Of a DNA stretch of 64,000 bases, positions 24,674-33,054 are shown piece by piece. The stretch comes from Pseudomonas multiresinivorans. Lineage in GTDB: Bacteria > Pseudomonadota > Gammaproteobacteria > Pseudomonadales > Pseudomonadaceae. The notes under the pieces are model-generated. The model worked only from the letters and a program-made list of their open reading frames with translations, was not told the DNA's origin and did not search any database. Position 1 is the stretch's first letter; the number at the start of each line of letters is the position of its first letter. A program made the translations under genes and the position numbers. Location: assembly GCF_012971725.1 (NCBI RefSeq), contig NZ_CP048833.1:4092001-4156000 (forward strand), written 5' to 3'.

Positions 24674-25804
24674 TCAGCGCCGCCAGGCACAACTCAGCGC
24701 ACTGAGCGCCAGCACCAGAGCCGCGCCCGCATAGGCCCAGATCGCCGGCACCTGCGGCAGCAGCACGCCGGCGAGGATCGGCCCGAGCCCGGCGCCGATA
24801 TCGCGCCACACTGCGTTGCCGGCCAGCGCCTGGATGCGCGCCTGCGGATTGCGGCTGGCCACCAGCGTCACCACCAGCGGCAGTTGCAGCGCACGCAGGA
24901 CCAGCACGAAGAAGGCGCCGATGAACAGCCAATAACTGCCGAACATCAGTAGCGCCAGCGAAGTGGCCAGCGACAGCACCACCAGCATGCGCAGGGCGCC
25001 AAAGCGATCCGCCAGCCGGCCGCCGAAGGGGCTGAAGAGCATCTCGCTGAGATACCGCACGGCCATCAGGATGCCCGCCACCAGCACACCGGTAGCGCCC
25101 AGGTGCGTCTGCGCGTAGAGCGACAGGCCGAAGACGAAAAGGCCGTCCAGGGTCACGCCTTCGATGAAGGACCAGGTGGCGATGCTGTCCGGCAGGCGCA
25201 GGCGGCGACCGCTGCTGACGGGAATCTCGTGCCCCTTGGCCGGCAGCGCGCGGGCACGCCAGAGGCCGCACAGGGCTGCCACGCAGAGCACGAAGAACAC
25301 GCTGCGCGGCCCGAAGGCCTGGGCCATCACCGCCCCCAGCGGCAGGGCCAGCATCGGCCCGATGGACAAGGTCGCCCGCGAGCGTCCGGCGCGCCGCGCG
25401 GCGCCTTGAGCTTCAGCGGTGGCGAGGGTCTGGGTGCTGAGGTTGAAGGTGGCGAAACACAGGCCCCAGACCAGGCGAAACACCAGCAACGTGGCAAACC
25501 CGGAGAGCGTCGCCGAGGCCAGCGCGCAGAACGCCGTGGCAAACGCAGCAAGGCTGCAGGCCGCACGGTCACCATGACGAGCGTAGAAACGCACCACCCA
25601 GCCGTAGCCGACGATGCGTACCAGGCGGTTGGCCGCCAGCAGGATGCCCGCTTCCACCAGCGTCACGCCGAAGTCCGCCGCGTACATCGGCAGCAGCAGG
25701 TAGAGCAGCACGTCGGCCGGCAGGCACAGGCCGAGCACCTGGGCGGAGTTGCGCGAATCTCGATCGGCGCGGCGCAGCAGCGCCTGCTCGGCAGCGGACG
25801 ACAT
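24674..25804 (-). CDS. MFS transporter
   Basis: The 376-residue protein has about 11-12 hydrophobic helices. The loop between helices 2 and 3 reads AANRLVRIVGYGWVVRFYARHGDRA, and the second half has a similar loop (EMLFSPFGGRLADRFGALRM), both forms of the MFS motif A. The start at 25804 (MSSAAEQALL) was chosen because the upstream 20 codons are Gly/Arg-rich and lie in the divergent leader. The substrate is unknown. Confidence 0.85.
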   Translation of the reverse strand: MSSAAEQALLRRADRDSRNSAQVLGLCLPADVLLYLLLPMYAADFGVTLVEAGILLAANRLVRIVGYGWVVRFYARHGDRAACSLAAFATAFCALASATLSGFATLLVFRLVWGLCFATFNLSTQTLATAEAQGAARRAGRSRATLSIGPMLALPLGAVMAQAFGPRSVFFVLCVAALCGLWRARALPAKGHEIPVSSGRRLRLPDSIATWSFIEGVTLDGLFVFGLSLYAQTHLGATGVLVAGILMAVRYLSEMLFSPFGGRLADRFGALRMLVVLSLATSLALLMFGSYWLFIGAFFVLVLRALQLPLVVTLVASRNPQARIQALAGNAVWRDIGAGLGPILAGVLLPQVPAIWAYAGAALVLALSALSCAWRR

Positions 25805-25890
25805 GACAGTCTCGTGACGGCGACGGGGCCCGCAGGATAACCCGGCCCCCGGCCCGCAAGACAAGCCTTACGCCCGCCCCGGCGGCTGTG

Positions 25891-26748
25891 CTATCGCGCG
25901 AGTGTGCGCAGGAAGGAGGCGATCACCTGGCTGCTGCGGCGCTCGGCCAGGTAGTACAGGTAGGTCTCGGTGAACACCGGATCGCCAGCGATGCGGATGG
26001 CCTTCAGGCGCGGGTCGGCGATGTACTCCGCCTCGGACACCACGCCGATGCCGATGCCACGGATCACCGCCTCGCGCAGCGCCTCGCGGCTGCCGATCTC
26101 CATGGCGATGCGTGGTGTGACATCCGCTTCTTCCAGCACCCGCTCCAGGGCGACGCGGGTGGTCGAGCCCTGCTCGCGGCGCAGCAGCGGCTGGCCCTGG
26201 AGCGCCTGCACCGGCACCTCGTCGTGGCGGGCAAAGGGGTGTTCGGCGTGGGCGAAGAGGATCACCGGGTGCCGCGCATACAGCTCGGCGACGAAGGCCG
26301 GATCGTCATGCAGCCCGGCCAGCACGCCGACATCAGTCACGTAGTTCTCCAGGTCCGCGAGCACCGACGCCGAGTTGCCGATACGGATCGATACGTCGAT
26401 CTGCGGATAGTCGCGGCGATAGCGGTCGACCATCTCGATCACATGGAACGGCCCCACCGCACCGATTTTCAGCTGGCCGCGATTGAGCTGGCCGGAATCG
26501 CGCAGCAGGTTGGTCGCCTCGGACTCGAGCATCGACATCTGCTGGGCAATGGGCAGCAAGGCACGGCCCACTGCGGTCAGCTCGATGCGTCGGCCACGGC
26601 GGTGGAACAGCTCGACGTTGAACTCCCGCTCCAGGCCCTGGATCTGCGTGGTCGCCGTCGGCTGGCTGAGGCCGATGGCCCGTGCGCCAGCGCTGAAGCT
26701 GGCGTGGCGGGCGACGGCGAGGAAAGTGCGCAGGCGGGCGGTGGACAT
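25891..26748 (-). CDS. LysR-family regulator of the phosphonate cluster
   Basis: The 285-residue protein has an N-terminal HTH (LRTFLAVARHASFSAGARAI, SQPTATTQIQGLEREFNVELF) and a long effector domain. It is divergent from phnD (111 bp between starts), and is clearly related to the second LysR of this cluster at 32092: both share FHRRGR and a central GIGVGFVSAVEY / GIGIGVVSEAEY segment. LysR regulators of this kind are known beside aminoethylphosphonate catabolic genes. It probably activates the phnDCE block with a phosphonate as coinducer. Confidence 0.88.
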   Translation of the reverse strand: MSTARLRTFLAVARHASFSAGARAIGLSQPTATTQIQGLEREFNVELFHRRGRRIELTAVGRALLPIAQQMSMLESEATNLLRDSGQLNRGQLKIGAVGPFHVIEMVDRYRRDYPQIDVSIRIGNSASVLADLENYVTDVGVLAGLHDDPAFVAELYARHPVILFAHAEHPFARHDEVPVQALQGQPLLRREQGSTTRVALERVLEEADVTPRIAMEIGSREALREAVIRGIGIGVVSEAEYIADPRLKAIRIAGDPVFTETYLYYLAERRSSQVIASFLRTLAR

Positions 26749-26764
26749 CCATAGCTCCTATCAA

Positions 26765-26817
26765 TGGTTTGCCGAGAAAACCAATATTGATCTGATGGCG
26801 TGACTGTCACATGACAG
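26765..26817. promoter_or_regulatory. dyads between lysR and phnD
   Basis: Two inverted repeats lie in the 111-bp divergent gap: TGGTTT / AAACCA (26765-26770 and 26778-26783) and CTGTCA-CA-TGACAG (26804-26817). The first is near a LysR T-N11-A pattern. The second contains CTGTCAC, which resembles one half of a Pho box, but the second half-site is poor. Which protein binds is not determined. Confidence 0.35.
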
Positions 26818-26859
26818 CCCTAGCTTTGGCGCTACCGAACACAACCTCCGGGTAACGCC

Positions 26860-27732
26860 ATGACTTCGCTGACCAGACTGTTCCGCTTCGCCGTGCTGCC
26901 GCTCGCCTTCGCCTCCGCCCTGCTCTCGACTGCCCAGGCACAGGACGCCCTCACCGTCGGCCTGATCCCCTCCGAGGATTCCCAGGCCATGATCAAGAGC
27001 AGCCAACTGGTGCTCGACCAGTTGCAGGAACGCCTGGGCATGCCGGTGAAGCCCTTCGTCGCCACCGACTACAACGGCGTGATCGAAGCCCTGCGCGCCG
27101 GCAAGCTGGACGTCGCCTACCTCGGACCATTCTCCTATGTGCTGGCGAACAAGGTGGCCGGCGCCGACGCGTTCGCCGTGGCGGTGACCAAGAAGACCGG
27201 CAGCAGCGCCTACCACAGCCTGATCATCGCCCGTAAGGACAGCGGCATCCGCAGCCTGGACGACCTCAAGGGCCACACCTTCGCCTTCGTCGACCCCAGC
27301 TCGGCCTCCGGCCACCTGTTCCCCAAGGCCGGCCTGGAACAGTCCGGGCATGACCCGAAGGCGCTGTTCTCACGGGTGATCTTCTCCGGCTCCCACGACG
27401 CCAGCATCCTCGCCGTGGAGAACCGCAAGGTGGATGCCGCCGCCGTGGCCGACCGCATCCTCGCCGGCGCGATCAGCGCCGGCCAGGTGCAGCAGGACGA
27501 CTTCCAGGTCGTCTGGAAATCCGACGACATCCCCGAGTCGCCCATGGTCTGGCGCAAGAACCTCGACCCGGAACTGCAGAAGAAACTGGTCGCCGCGTTC
27601 GCCTCGATCAAGGACGTACCGTGGGGCGACCAGGGCATGCTCAATGGCTTCCAGCCCACCAACGACGCCGCCTACAACGTCGTGCGCGACACCGCCAAGG
27701 TGCTCGACCTCGACCTGCGGAGCCTGAAATGA
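26860..27732 (+). CDS. phnD: phosphonate ABC transporter, periplasmic binding protein
   Basis: The 290-residue protein carries a signal peptide ending in STAQA and the PhnD/SsuA-like fold: LTVGLIPSEDSQAMIK, LDVAYLGPFSYVLANKV and FAFVDPSSASGHLFPKAGL. The last is the conserved DP-S-S-SG-phosphonate pocket of PhnD. It captures organophosphonates in the periplasm for PhnC/PhnE. Its stop overlaps the ATG of phnC (ATGA). Confidence 0.93.
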   Translation: MTSLTRLFRFAVLPLAFASALLSTAQAQDALTVGLIPSEDSQAMIKSSQLVLDQLQERLGMPVKPFVATDYNGVIEALRAGKLDVAYLGPFSYVLANKVAGADAFAVAVTKKTGSSAYHSLIIARKDSGIRSLDDLKGHTFAFVDPSSASGHLFPKAGLEQSGHDPKALFSRVIFSGSHDASILAVENRKVDAAAVADRILAGAISAGQVQQDDFQVVWKSDDIPESPMVWRKNLDPELQKKLVAAFASIKDVPWGDQGMLNGFQPTNDAAYNVVRDTAKVLDLDLRSLK

Positions 27733-28529
27733 TCCGCGTCGCCCAACTGACCAAGGGCTACGGCGACAACCCGGTGCTGCGCGGGATCGACCTGCGCATC
27801 GAGGCCGGCGAGTTCGTGGTGATCCTCGGTCAGTCCGGCGCCGGCAAGTCCACCCTGCTGCGCTGCATGAACCGCCTGGCGCAGGCCGACAGCGGCACGC
27901 TGCAGGTCGCCGGGGTCGATGCGCTGCTGCCCCGCGACCAGCGCGAACTGCGCCGCCGGGTGGCGATGATCTTCCAGCATCACAACGTGGTGCCGCGCCT
28001 GTCGGTACTGAAGAACGTGCTCACCGGACGCCTGGGCTGCGTCGGCACCCTCGCCTCGGTGCTGCAACTGTTCAGCCGCGAGGACATCGCCCTGGCCCGC
28101 GAATGCCTGCGCCGGGTGGAGCTGGAACACAAGGCCGATGCGCGCACCGATTCGCTGTCCGGCGGGCAGATGCAGCGCGTCGGCATTGCCCGCGCGCTGG
28201 CCCAGCGGCCGCAGGTGATCCTCGCCGACGAACCGGTGGCGAGCCTCGACCCGAAGACCGCGCAACTGGTCATGCACTACCTGCGCGAAGCCACCCGCAC
28301 CCTGGGAATCACCGTGGTGTGCAACCTGCACCAGGTGGACCTGGCGCGCGAGTTCGGCGACCGCATCGTCGGCCTGGCCAATGGCCGCGTGGTCTTCGAC
28401 GGCAGCGCCGGGGAACTGGATGATTCGGCCCTGCAGCGGATCTACCAGCAACGCCCGAGCAGCGAGGCGACCGCCTACCAGACGGCGGCTCGCGCGGTGT
28501 ACACCAGCAGCACAGGAGCCGGCGCATGA
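27729..28529 (+). CDS. phnC: phosphonate ABC transporter, ATP-binding protein
   Basis: The 266-residue protein has Walker A LGQSGAGKSTLLR, signature DSLSGGQMQRVGIARAL and Walker B VILADEPVASLD. The 'NVLTGRLG' segment and late 'VVCNLHQVDLAREFGDRIVGL' are typical of PhnC. Start at the ATG overlapping the phnD stop; the longer frame from 27621 is rejected since it lies inside phnD. It drives uptake through PhnE. Confidence 0.95.
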   Translation: MIRVAQLTKGYGDNPVLRGIDLRIEAGEFVVILGQSGAGKSTLLRCMNRLAQADSGTLQVAGVDALLPRDQRELRRRVAMIFQHHNVVPRLSVLKNVLTGRLGCVGTLASVLQLFSREDIALARECLRRVELEHKADARTDSLSGGQMQRVGIARALAQRPQVILADEPVASLDPKTAQLVMHYLREATRTLGITVVCNLHQVDLAREFGDRIVGLANGRVVFDGSAGELDDSALQRIYQQRPSSEATAYQTAARAVYTSSTGAGA

Positions 28530-29344
28530 ACCTGCGAAGCCATCAGTGGATGGTCGAGACGCCACAGAGCAAGCGCGGTTGGCTGACCACCGGCGCTGCC
28601 GTGCTGGCGGTGATCTACCTGCTGCACTGGAGCGCCGAGGGCGCGCAACTGAGCTGGAGCGAACTGGCCAGCGGCCTGCCACAGATCGGCGACTTCCTCA
28701 GCCGCTCGCTGCCGCCGGACCTGAGTATCCTCCCCAGCCTCTGGCGCCCGGCGCTGGAAACCCTGCAGATCGCCCTCTGGGGCACGCTGCTGGGTATCGT
28801 CCTGGCGGTGCCGCTGGGATTCCTCGCCGCGCGCAACCTGCACGGCAACCGCTGGCTGTACCTGGGCACGCGGCAATTGCTCAACGTCATCCGCAGCATC
28901 AACGAACTGATCCTTGCCCTGGTGTTCGTCTCGGCAGTCGGCCTCGGCCCCTTCCCCGGCGTGCTGGCCCTGGCGCTGCACGGCGTGGGCATGCTCGGCA
29001 AGTTCTTCGCCGAGAGCATCGAGGAAATCGACCAGGGCCCCATCGAAGCCCTGCAGGCCACCGGCGCGCGGCCGTTGCAGGTGATCGCCTTCGGCGTGCT
29101 GCCGCAGGTGATCACCGCCTGGATCGCCGTGGTGCTCTACCGCTTCGAGGTCAACCTGCGCTCGGCCACCGTGCTCGGCATGGTCGGCGCCGGCGGCCTG
29201 GGCTTCGAGTTGGTCAGCAGCCTGAAGCTGTTCAAGTACCCGGAAACGGCCACCTGCATCCTCGTCATCACCGTCATGGTGGTGCTCGCCGACTTGCTCT
29301 CCAATCGCCTGCGCCACGCCATCCAGGGCAACGGCCGGCACTGA
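28526..29344 (+). CDS. phnE: phosphonate ABC transporter, permease
   Basis: The 272-residue protein has an N-terminal helix, then core helices with the permease EAA loop GPIEALQATGARPLQVIAFG and RSATVLGMVGAGGLGFEL near the C-terminus, both conserved in PhnE. It overlaps phnC by four bases. A single PhnE is present, so it should act as a homodimer. The cassette D-C-E is complete. Confidence 0.94.
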   Translation: MNLRSHQWMVETPQSKRGWLTTGAAVLAVIYLLHWSAEGAQLSWSELASGLPQIGDFLSRSLPPDLSILPSLWRPALETLQIALWGTLLGIVLAVPLGFLAARNLHGNRWLYLGTRQLLNVIRSINELILALVFVSAVGLGPFPGVLALALHGVGMLGKFFAESIEEIDQGPIEALQATGARPLQVIAFGVLPQVITAWIAVVLYRFEVNLRSATVLGMVGAGGLGFELVSSLKLFKYPETATCILVITVMVVLADLLSNRLRHAIQGNGRH

Positions 29345-29538
29345 TCCACCCTCACCTTTGCCCCTGCCTCGTGCGCCTTCCGGGCGCGCGCCGGGCAGGC
29401 TCATGCCTGGAGTTTTGCCAGATGTCCGCACCCGCCGTTATCGGTCAGGCCGATGCCCACCTGCGATCAATCGATTGGAACGAAAACGACGAGGCCCCGA
29501 GCATGGCCGCACGTTCAAACAACAACAAGGAACTGCCC

Positions 29539-30627
29539 ATGCCTGCCCGATTCCACAATCCGGTCGCCACCGTTTTCGGCGGCGGCAGCCTGGACCGCAT
29601 CGCCGACCTCTGCCAAGGCAAGGTCGCCCTGGTGACCTTCCCCGAAGCCGCGCAACTGGGGCTGATCGAGCGCGTCCGCCACCTGCTGGGCGACCGCCTC
29701 GCCTACGTCATCGACGACGTGCAACCCAACCCCGACGTGGCCTGGCTGCGCGACGTGCACGAACGCTTCTGGCGTGAAGCGGGCGACTGCACCACGGTGT
29801 TCGCTCTCGGCGGCGGCAGCGCCATCGACACCGCCAAGGCGCTGGTCGTCGGCACCGAATCCGGGCGCTTCGACGAACTGCTCGACCTGCTGGCCACCGG
29901 CAAGCCCTTCGTCCCGGCACGGCACAAGACGCTGATCGCCGCGCCGACCACCGCCGGCACCGGCAGCGAAGTGACGCCCTGGGCGACCCTCTGGGACGCG
30001 CAGCAGCAGAAGAAGTACTCCCTGCACCTGGATTGCACCTGGCCGCAGGTGGCGCTGATCGACCCGGACCTGATGCTCAGCGTGCCTGCCGGGGTCACCG
30101 TGTCCACCGGGCTGGATGCGTTGTCCCACGCGCTGGAATCGATCTGGAACCACAACGCCAACCCGATCTCCGACACCTTCGCCATCTCTGCCATCGAGGA
30201 CATCCTCGACTGCCTGCCGCGCCTGCAGCAGGACCTCGGTAACCGCGAACTGCGCTCGCGCATGGCGCTGGCCGCGCTGAAGGCCGGCATGGCCTTCTCC
30301 AACACCAAGACCGCGCTGGCCCACTCCATCTCCTACGAGATGACCCTGCGCCACGGTCTGCCCCATGGCATCGCCTGCTCGTTCACCCTGCCGCTGGTGC
30401 TGGGCCTGGCCTGGGGTCGCGACGCCGACCGCGACCGCGTGCTGCAACGCGTCTTCGGCAGCGACCTGAAGGGCGCCCAGCAGCGCCTGCGTGAATTCCT
30501 CCATCGCCTCGGGGTCAAGACCGAGTTCGGCGACTACGGCGTGACGTCCGCCGAGGCCGAAGCGATGATCGACTTCGCCATGCAGGGCGCCCGCGGCCGC
30601 AACTTCATCGGCTCGCAAGCCGCCTGA
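29539..30627 (+). CDS. iron-dependent alcohol dehydrogenase associated with phosphonate metabolism
   Basis: The 362-residue protein of the group III (iron) ADH family shows the NAD loop VFALGGGSAIDTAKALVVG, TTAGTGSEVTPWATLW, and metal ligands in STGLDALSHALES and RHGLPHGIACS. A family of such ADHs is known beside phosphonate genes and reduces or oxidises phosphonoacetaldehyde / 2-hydroxyethylphosphonate. Because PhnX, which consumes phosphonoacetaldehyde, is downstream and no PhnW is present, oxidation of a hydroxyalkyl phosphonate is the likely direction. AAGGA eight bases upstream supports the start. A longer frame that runs through phnE is rejected. Confidence 0.88.
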   Translation: MPARFHNPVATVFGGGSLDRIADLCQGKVALVTFPEAAQLGLIERVRHLLGDRLAYVIDDVQPNPDVAWLRDVHERFWREAGDCTTVFALGGGSAIDTAKALVVGTESGRFDELLDLLATGKPFVPARHKTLIAAPTTAGTGSEVTPWATLWDAQQQKKYSLHLDCTWPQVALIDPDLMLSVPAGVTVSTGLDALSHALESIWNHNANPISDTFAISAIEDILDCLPRLQQDLGNRELRSRMALAALKAGMAFSNTKTALAHSISYEMTLRHGLPHGIACSFTLPLVLGLAWGRDADRDRVLQRVFGSDLKGAQQRLREFLHRLGVKTEFGDYGVTSAEAEAMIDFAMQGARGRNFIGSQAA

Positions 30628-30642
30628 GGCCGTCCTTTACCG

Positions 30643-30665
30643 GGCGGCCCTGGCTGCCGCCTTTT
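30643..30665 (+). terminator. rho-independent terminator after the iron ADH gene
   Basis: GGCGGC and GCCGCC pair around CCTGGCT and are followed directly by TTTT. It is 15 bases past the stop. The stem is short, so readthrough into the MFS gene is possible. Confidence 0.55.
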
Positions 30666-30669
30666 CCTG

Positions 30670-30695
30670 TTGCACCGAAAACCTATTGCACCGAA
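30670..30695. repeat. direct repeat TTGCACCGAA, two copies
   Basis: TTGCACCGAA occurs at 30670-30679 and 30686-30695, 16 bases apart, between the terminator and the MFS start. It could be a regulator site; nothing else supports it. Confidence 0.4.
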
Positions 30696-30754
30696 GAAGA
30701 GTGCCGACACGCCGAGCCTTGCGCCGGCGCGAGCGAACAAGAAGGAAAACCGCC

Positions 30755-32050
30755 ATGAACCGTGCACAAACCCTGCCTGGCCTTGAGTCATCCGTGTCGC
30801 CCTTCCGCGTGGCGCAGTGGCGCATGCTGCTCGCCGCGATGTTCTGCTACCTGTTCTTCTATACCGGCCGCCAGACGTTCGGCTTTGCCATCCCCGGTAT
30901 CCAGGCCGAGTTCGGCCTGAGCAAGGAAACCCTCGGCTGGGCCTCCAGCGCCATGCTCTGGATGTACGCCATCGGCCAGGCCATCAACGGCAACCTCGCC
31001 GACAAGTTCGGCGGCCGGCGCATCATGAGCCTGGGCGCGGTGCTGTCCTGCGGCGCCAACTGGGTCACCAGTTTCGCTGGTGGCTTCGGCAGCCTGATCC
31101 TGCCGTGGGGCATCAACGGCTACTTCCAGGCGCTGGGCTGGGCGCCGGGCAGCCGCCTGCTGTCGAACTGGTGGAGCGCCGCCGAGCGCGGCAAGGTCTA
31201 CGGCTTCTATGTGTTCGCCGCCGGCTGCGCCTCGGTGCTGTCTTACGTCACCTCGGTGGTGGTAATCGACGTCCTGCACCTGGAGTGGCGCTGGATCTTC
31301 CGCCTGCCGGTGCTGCTGATGCTCGCCGGCGGCATCGTGTTCTACCTGGTGGCGCGGGAACGCCCGCAGGACATGGGCTTCGAGCCGCTGGCCGACACCG
31401 GCGTGGCGAATGCCGAGGACCGCTCCAGCGAAGCGGCCCACGGTGAAGAGGAAAGCTCGACCCAGCGCTACCTGGCGGTGCTGAAGAACCCGCGCCTGCT
31501 GGTCGCCGCGCTGTCCCTGGGCTTCCAGAACGCCGCGCGCTACGGGCTGATCGTCTGGGTGCCAGTGCACTTCCTCGGCGCCGACTGGCAGAAGGGCCAG
31601 AGCTTCATCGACCCGAAGTGGATCACCATCGCCCTGCCCGTCGGCATGGCCGTCGGCGCGCTGAGCAATGGCTGGGTATCGGACCGCCTGTTCGGCAGCA
31701 AGCGCTACCGCGCGATCATGCTCTACATGGTGCTCGGCGCGCTCACCAGCCTGTGGATGTGGAGCCTGCCGGCGCACAGCGGCATCGGCCTGCTGGCGCT
31801 GTTCCTCTGCGGCTTCTTCGTCTACGGCCCGGCGTCGAGCTTCTGGGCACTCTGCCCGGACCTGGTCGGCGCGCGCCGCGCCGGTACCGCCACCGGGATC
31901 ATGAACTTCTCCTCCTACCTCTTCGCGGGTCTGGCCGAACCCCTAATCGGTCGCATGCTGGACACGACGGGCAATACTTCGCTGATCTTCATCGTGGTCA
32001 CCACGGCCTGCGTGTGCAGTGCGGTGGTCGCCCTGTTCGTCCGGCGCTGA
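30755..32050 (+). CDS. MFS transporter of the organophosphate antiporter (OPA/GlpT-like) family
   Basis: The 431-residue protein has 12 hydrophobic helices and begins with LAAMFCYLFFYTGRQTFGFAIPG, close to the GlpT/UhpC N-terminus that holds a phosphate-binding arginine (here TGRQTF). Motif A is NGNLADKFGGRR. OPA transporters exchange organic phosphates for inorganic phosphate. Placed between the iron ADH and phnX genes, it may import a phosphonate or export a product. AAGGA precedes the start. A second phosphonate uptake route beside phnCDE is unusual. Confidence 0.85.
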   Translation: MNRAQTLPGLESSVSPFRVAQWRMLLAAMFCYLFFYTGRQTFGFAIPGIQAEFGLSKETLGWASSAMLWMYAIGQAINGNLADKFGGRRIMSLGAVLSCGANWVTSFAGGFGSLILPWGINGYFQALGWAPGSRLLSNWWSAAERGKVYGFYVFAAGCASVLSYVTSVVVIDVLHLEWRWIFRLPVLLMLAGGIVFYLVARERPQDMGFEPLADTGVANAEDRSSEAAHGEEESSTQRYLAVLKNPRLLVAALSLGFQNAARYGLIVWVPVHFLGADWQKGQSFIDPKWITIALPVGMAVGALSNGWVSDRLFGSKRYRAIMLYMVLGALTSLWMWSLPAHSGIGLLALFLCGFFVYGPASSFWALCPDLVGARRAGTATGIMNFSSYLFAGLAEPLIGRMLDTTGNTSLIFIVVTTACVCSAVVALFVRR

Positions 32051-32091
32051 GGGTACGGCCATGCGCCAAACCCTCCTCATAGAGAGACCTC

Positions 32092-32952
32092 ATGTACCAG
32101 TACCACAAGTGGTTGCGCTCCTTTCACGCCGTGGCCCGCACCGGCAGCTTCACCCAGGCCGCGGCGCTGCTCAGCGTCGGACAGCCGACCATCAGCGAGC
32201 AGGTCAGCGGCCTGGAGAAGCGCTTCAGCGTGGAGTTGTTCCACCGGCGCGGGCGCTTCATCGAGCTGAGCCCCGCCGGCGAGCAGCTCTACGCGATCAC
32301 CCAGGGCCTGTTCGGCCAGGAGGACGAAGCCTTGCAACTGCTGCAGAGCTTCCAGCAGCGCAAGCAGGGCATGTTGCGCATCGGCGCGGTGTCGCCGCCG
32401 ATCGCCATGAGCCTGACCTACGCGCTGATGCAGCGTTACCCGCACATCGAGCTGGAGACCTCCTTCACCAGCGAGGCCGGCACCCTGGAGCGGCTGTACA
32501 ACTTCGACATCGACGTGGCGATCCTCGCCCTCTCGGAGTTCGACCAGCGCCTGAGCACGCAGCTCTACCGCACCTGCCCGATCCTCGCGGTGGTGCGCGA
32601 CGACCACCCCTGGGCGCAGCAGGAATCGGTCAGCGTGCAGGAGATCGCCAGCCAGCGCGTGGTGTTGCGCGAGCCGGCCTCGCGCACCCGCCAGCTGGTC
32701 GAGGAAGGCTGCCGGCAACATGGTGTGGAGCTGGACTGCGCGATGCAGCTGAACAGCCGCGAGGCCATCGTCCATGCGGTGGTACACGGCATCGGCGTGG
32801 GCTTCGTCTCGGCGGTGGAATACGCCGACCGACCCGGCACGCGCTCCATCGCCTTCGCCGAGGACCCGTTCCACATCGACTACTACCTGTGCTGCCTGGG
32901 CATCCGCCGCAAACGGCCGATCATTGCCGAGCTGTTCGACTCCACGGCCTGA
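32092..32952 (+). CDS. LysR-family regulator (phosphonate-associated)
   Basis: The 286-residue protein has an HTH (LRSFHAVARTGSFTQAAALL, VGQPTISEQVSGLEKRFSVELF) and an effector domain. It shares sequence with the LysR at 25891 and fits the type found beside aminoethylphosphonate genes. It is co-directional with the MFS gene (41 bp) and phnX (102 bp), unlike the usual divergent pattern, so it may autoregulate as part of this unit. Confidence 0.88.
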   Translation: MYQYHKWLRSFHAVARTGSFTQAAALLSVGQPTISEQVSGLEKRFSVELFHRRGRFIELSPAGEQLYAITQGLFGQEDEALQLLQSFQQRKQGMLRIGAVSPPIAMSLTYALMQRYPHIELETSFTSEAGTLERLYNFDIDVAILALSEFDQRLSTQLYRTCPILAVVRDDHPWAQQESVSVQEIASQRVVLREPASRTRQLVEEGCRQHGVELDCAMQLNSREAIVHAVVHGIGVGFVSAVEYADRPGTRSIAFAEDPFHIDYYLCCLGIRRKRPIIAELFDSTA

Positions 32953-33054
32953 CTCTCAACCCGAACACCCCGTGACACCGCGAGCCTGCCATGACGCCGG
33001 GCGGGCCGCGCTCATCCTGCCTTTCACCAAGAATCCCCTCACAGGAGCACCGCC

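Noticed and set aside
28381..30627. A 748-codon plus-strand frame across phnE and the iron ADH gene
   Set aside because: The first half is phnE in the wrong frame; only the part from 29539 has the ADH motifs and a ribosome site.
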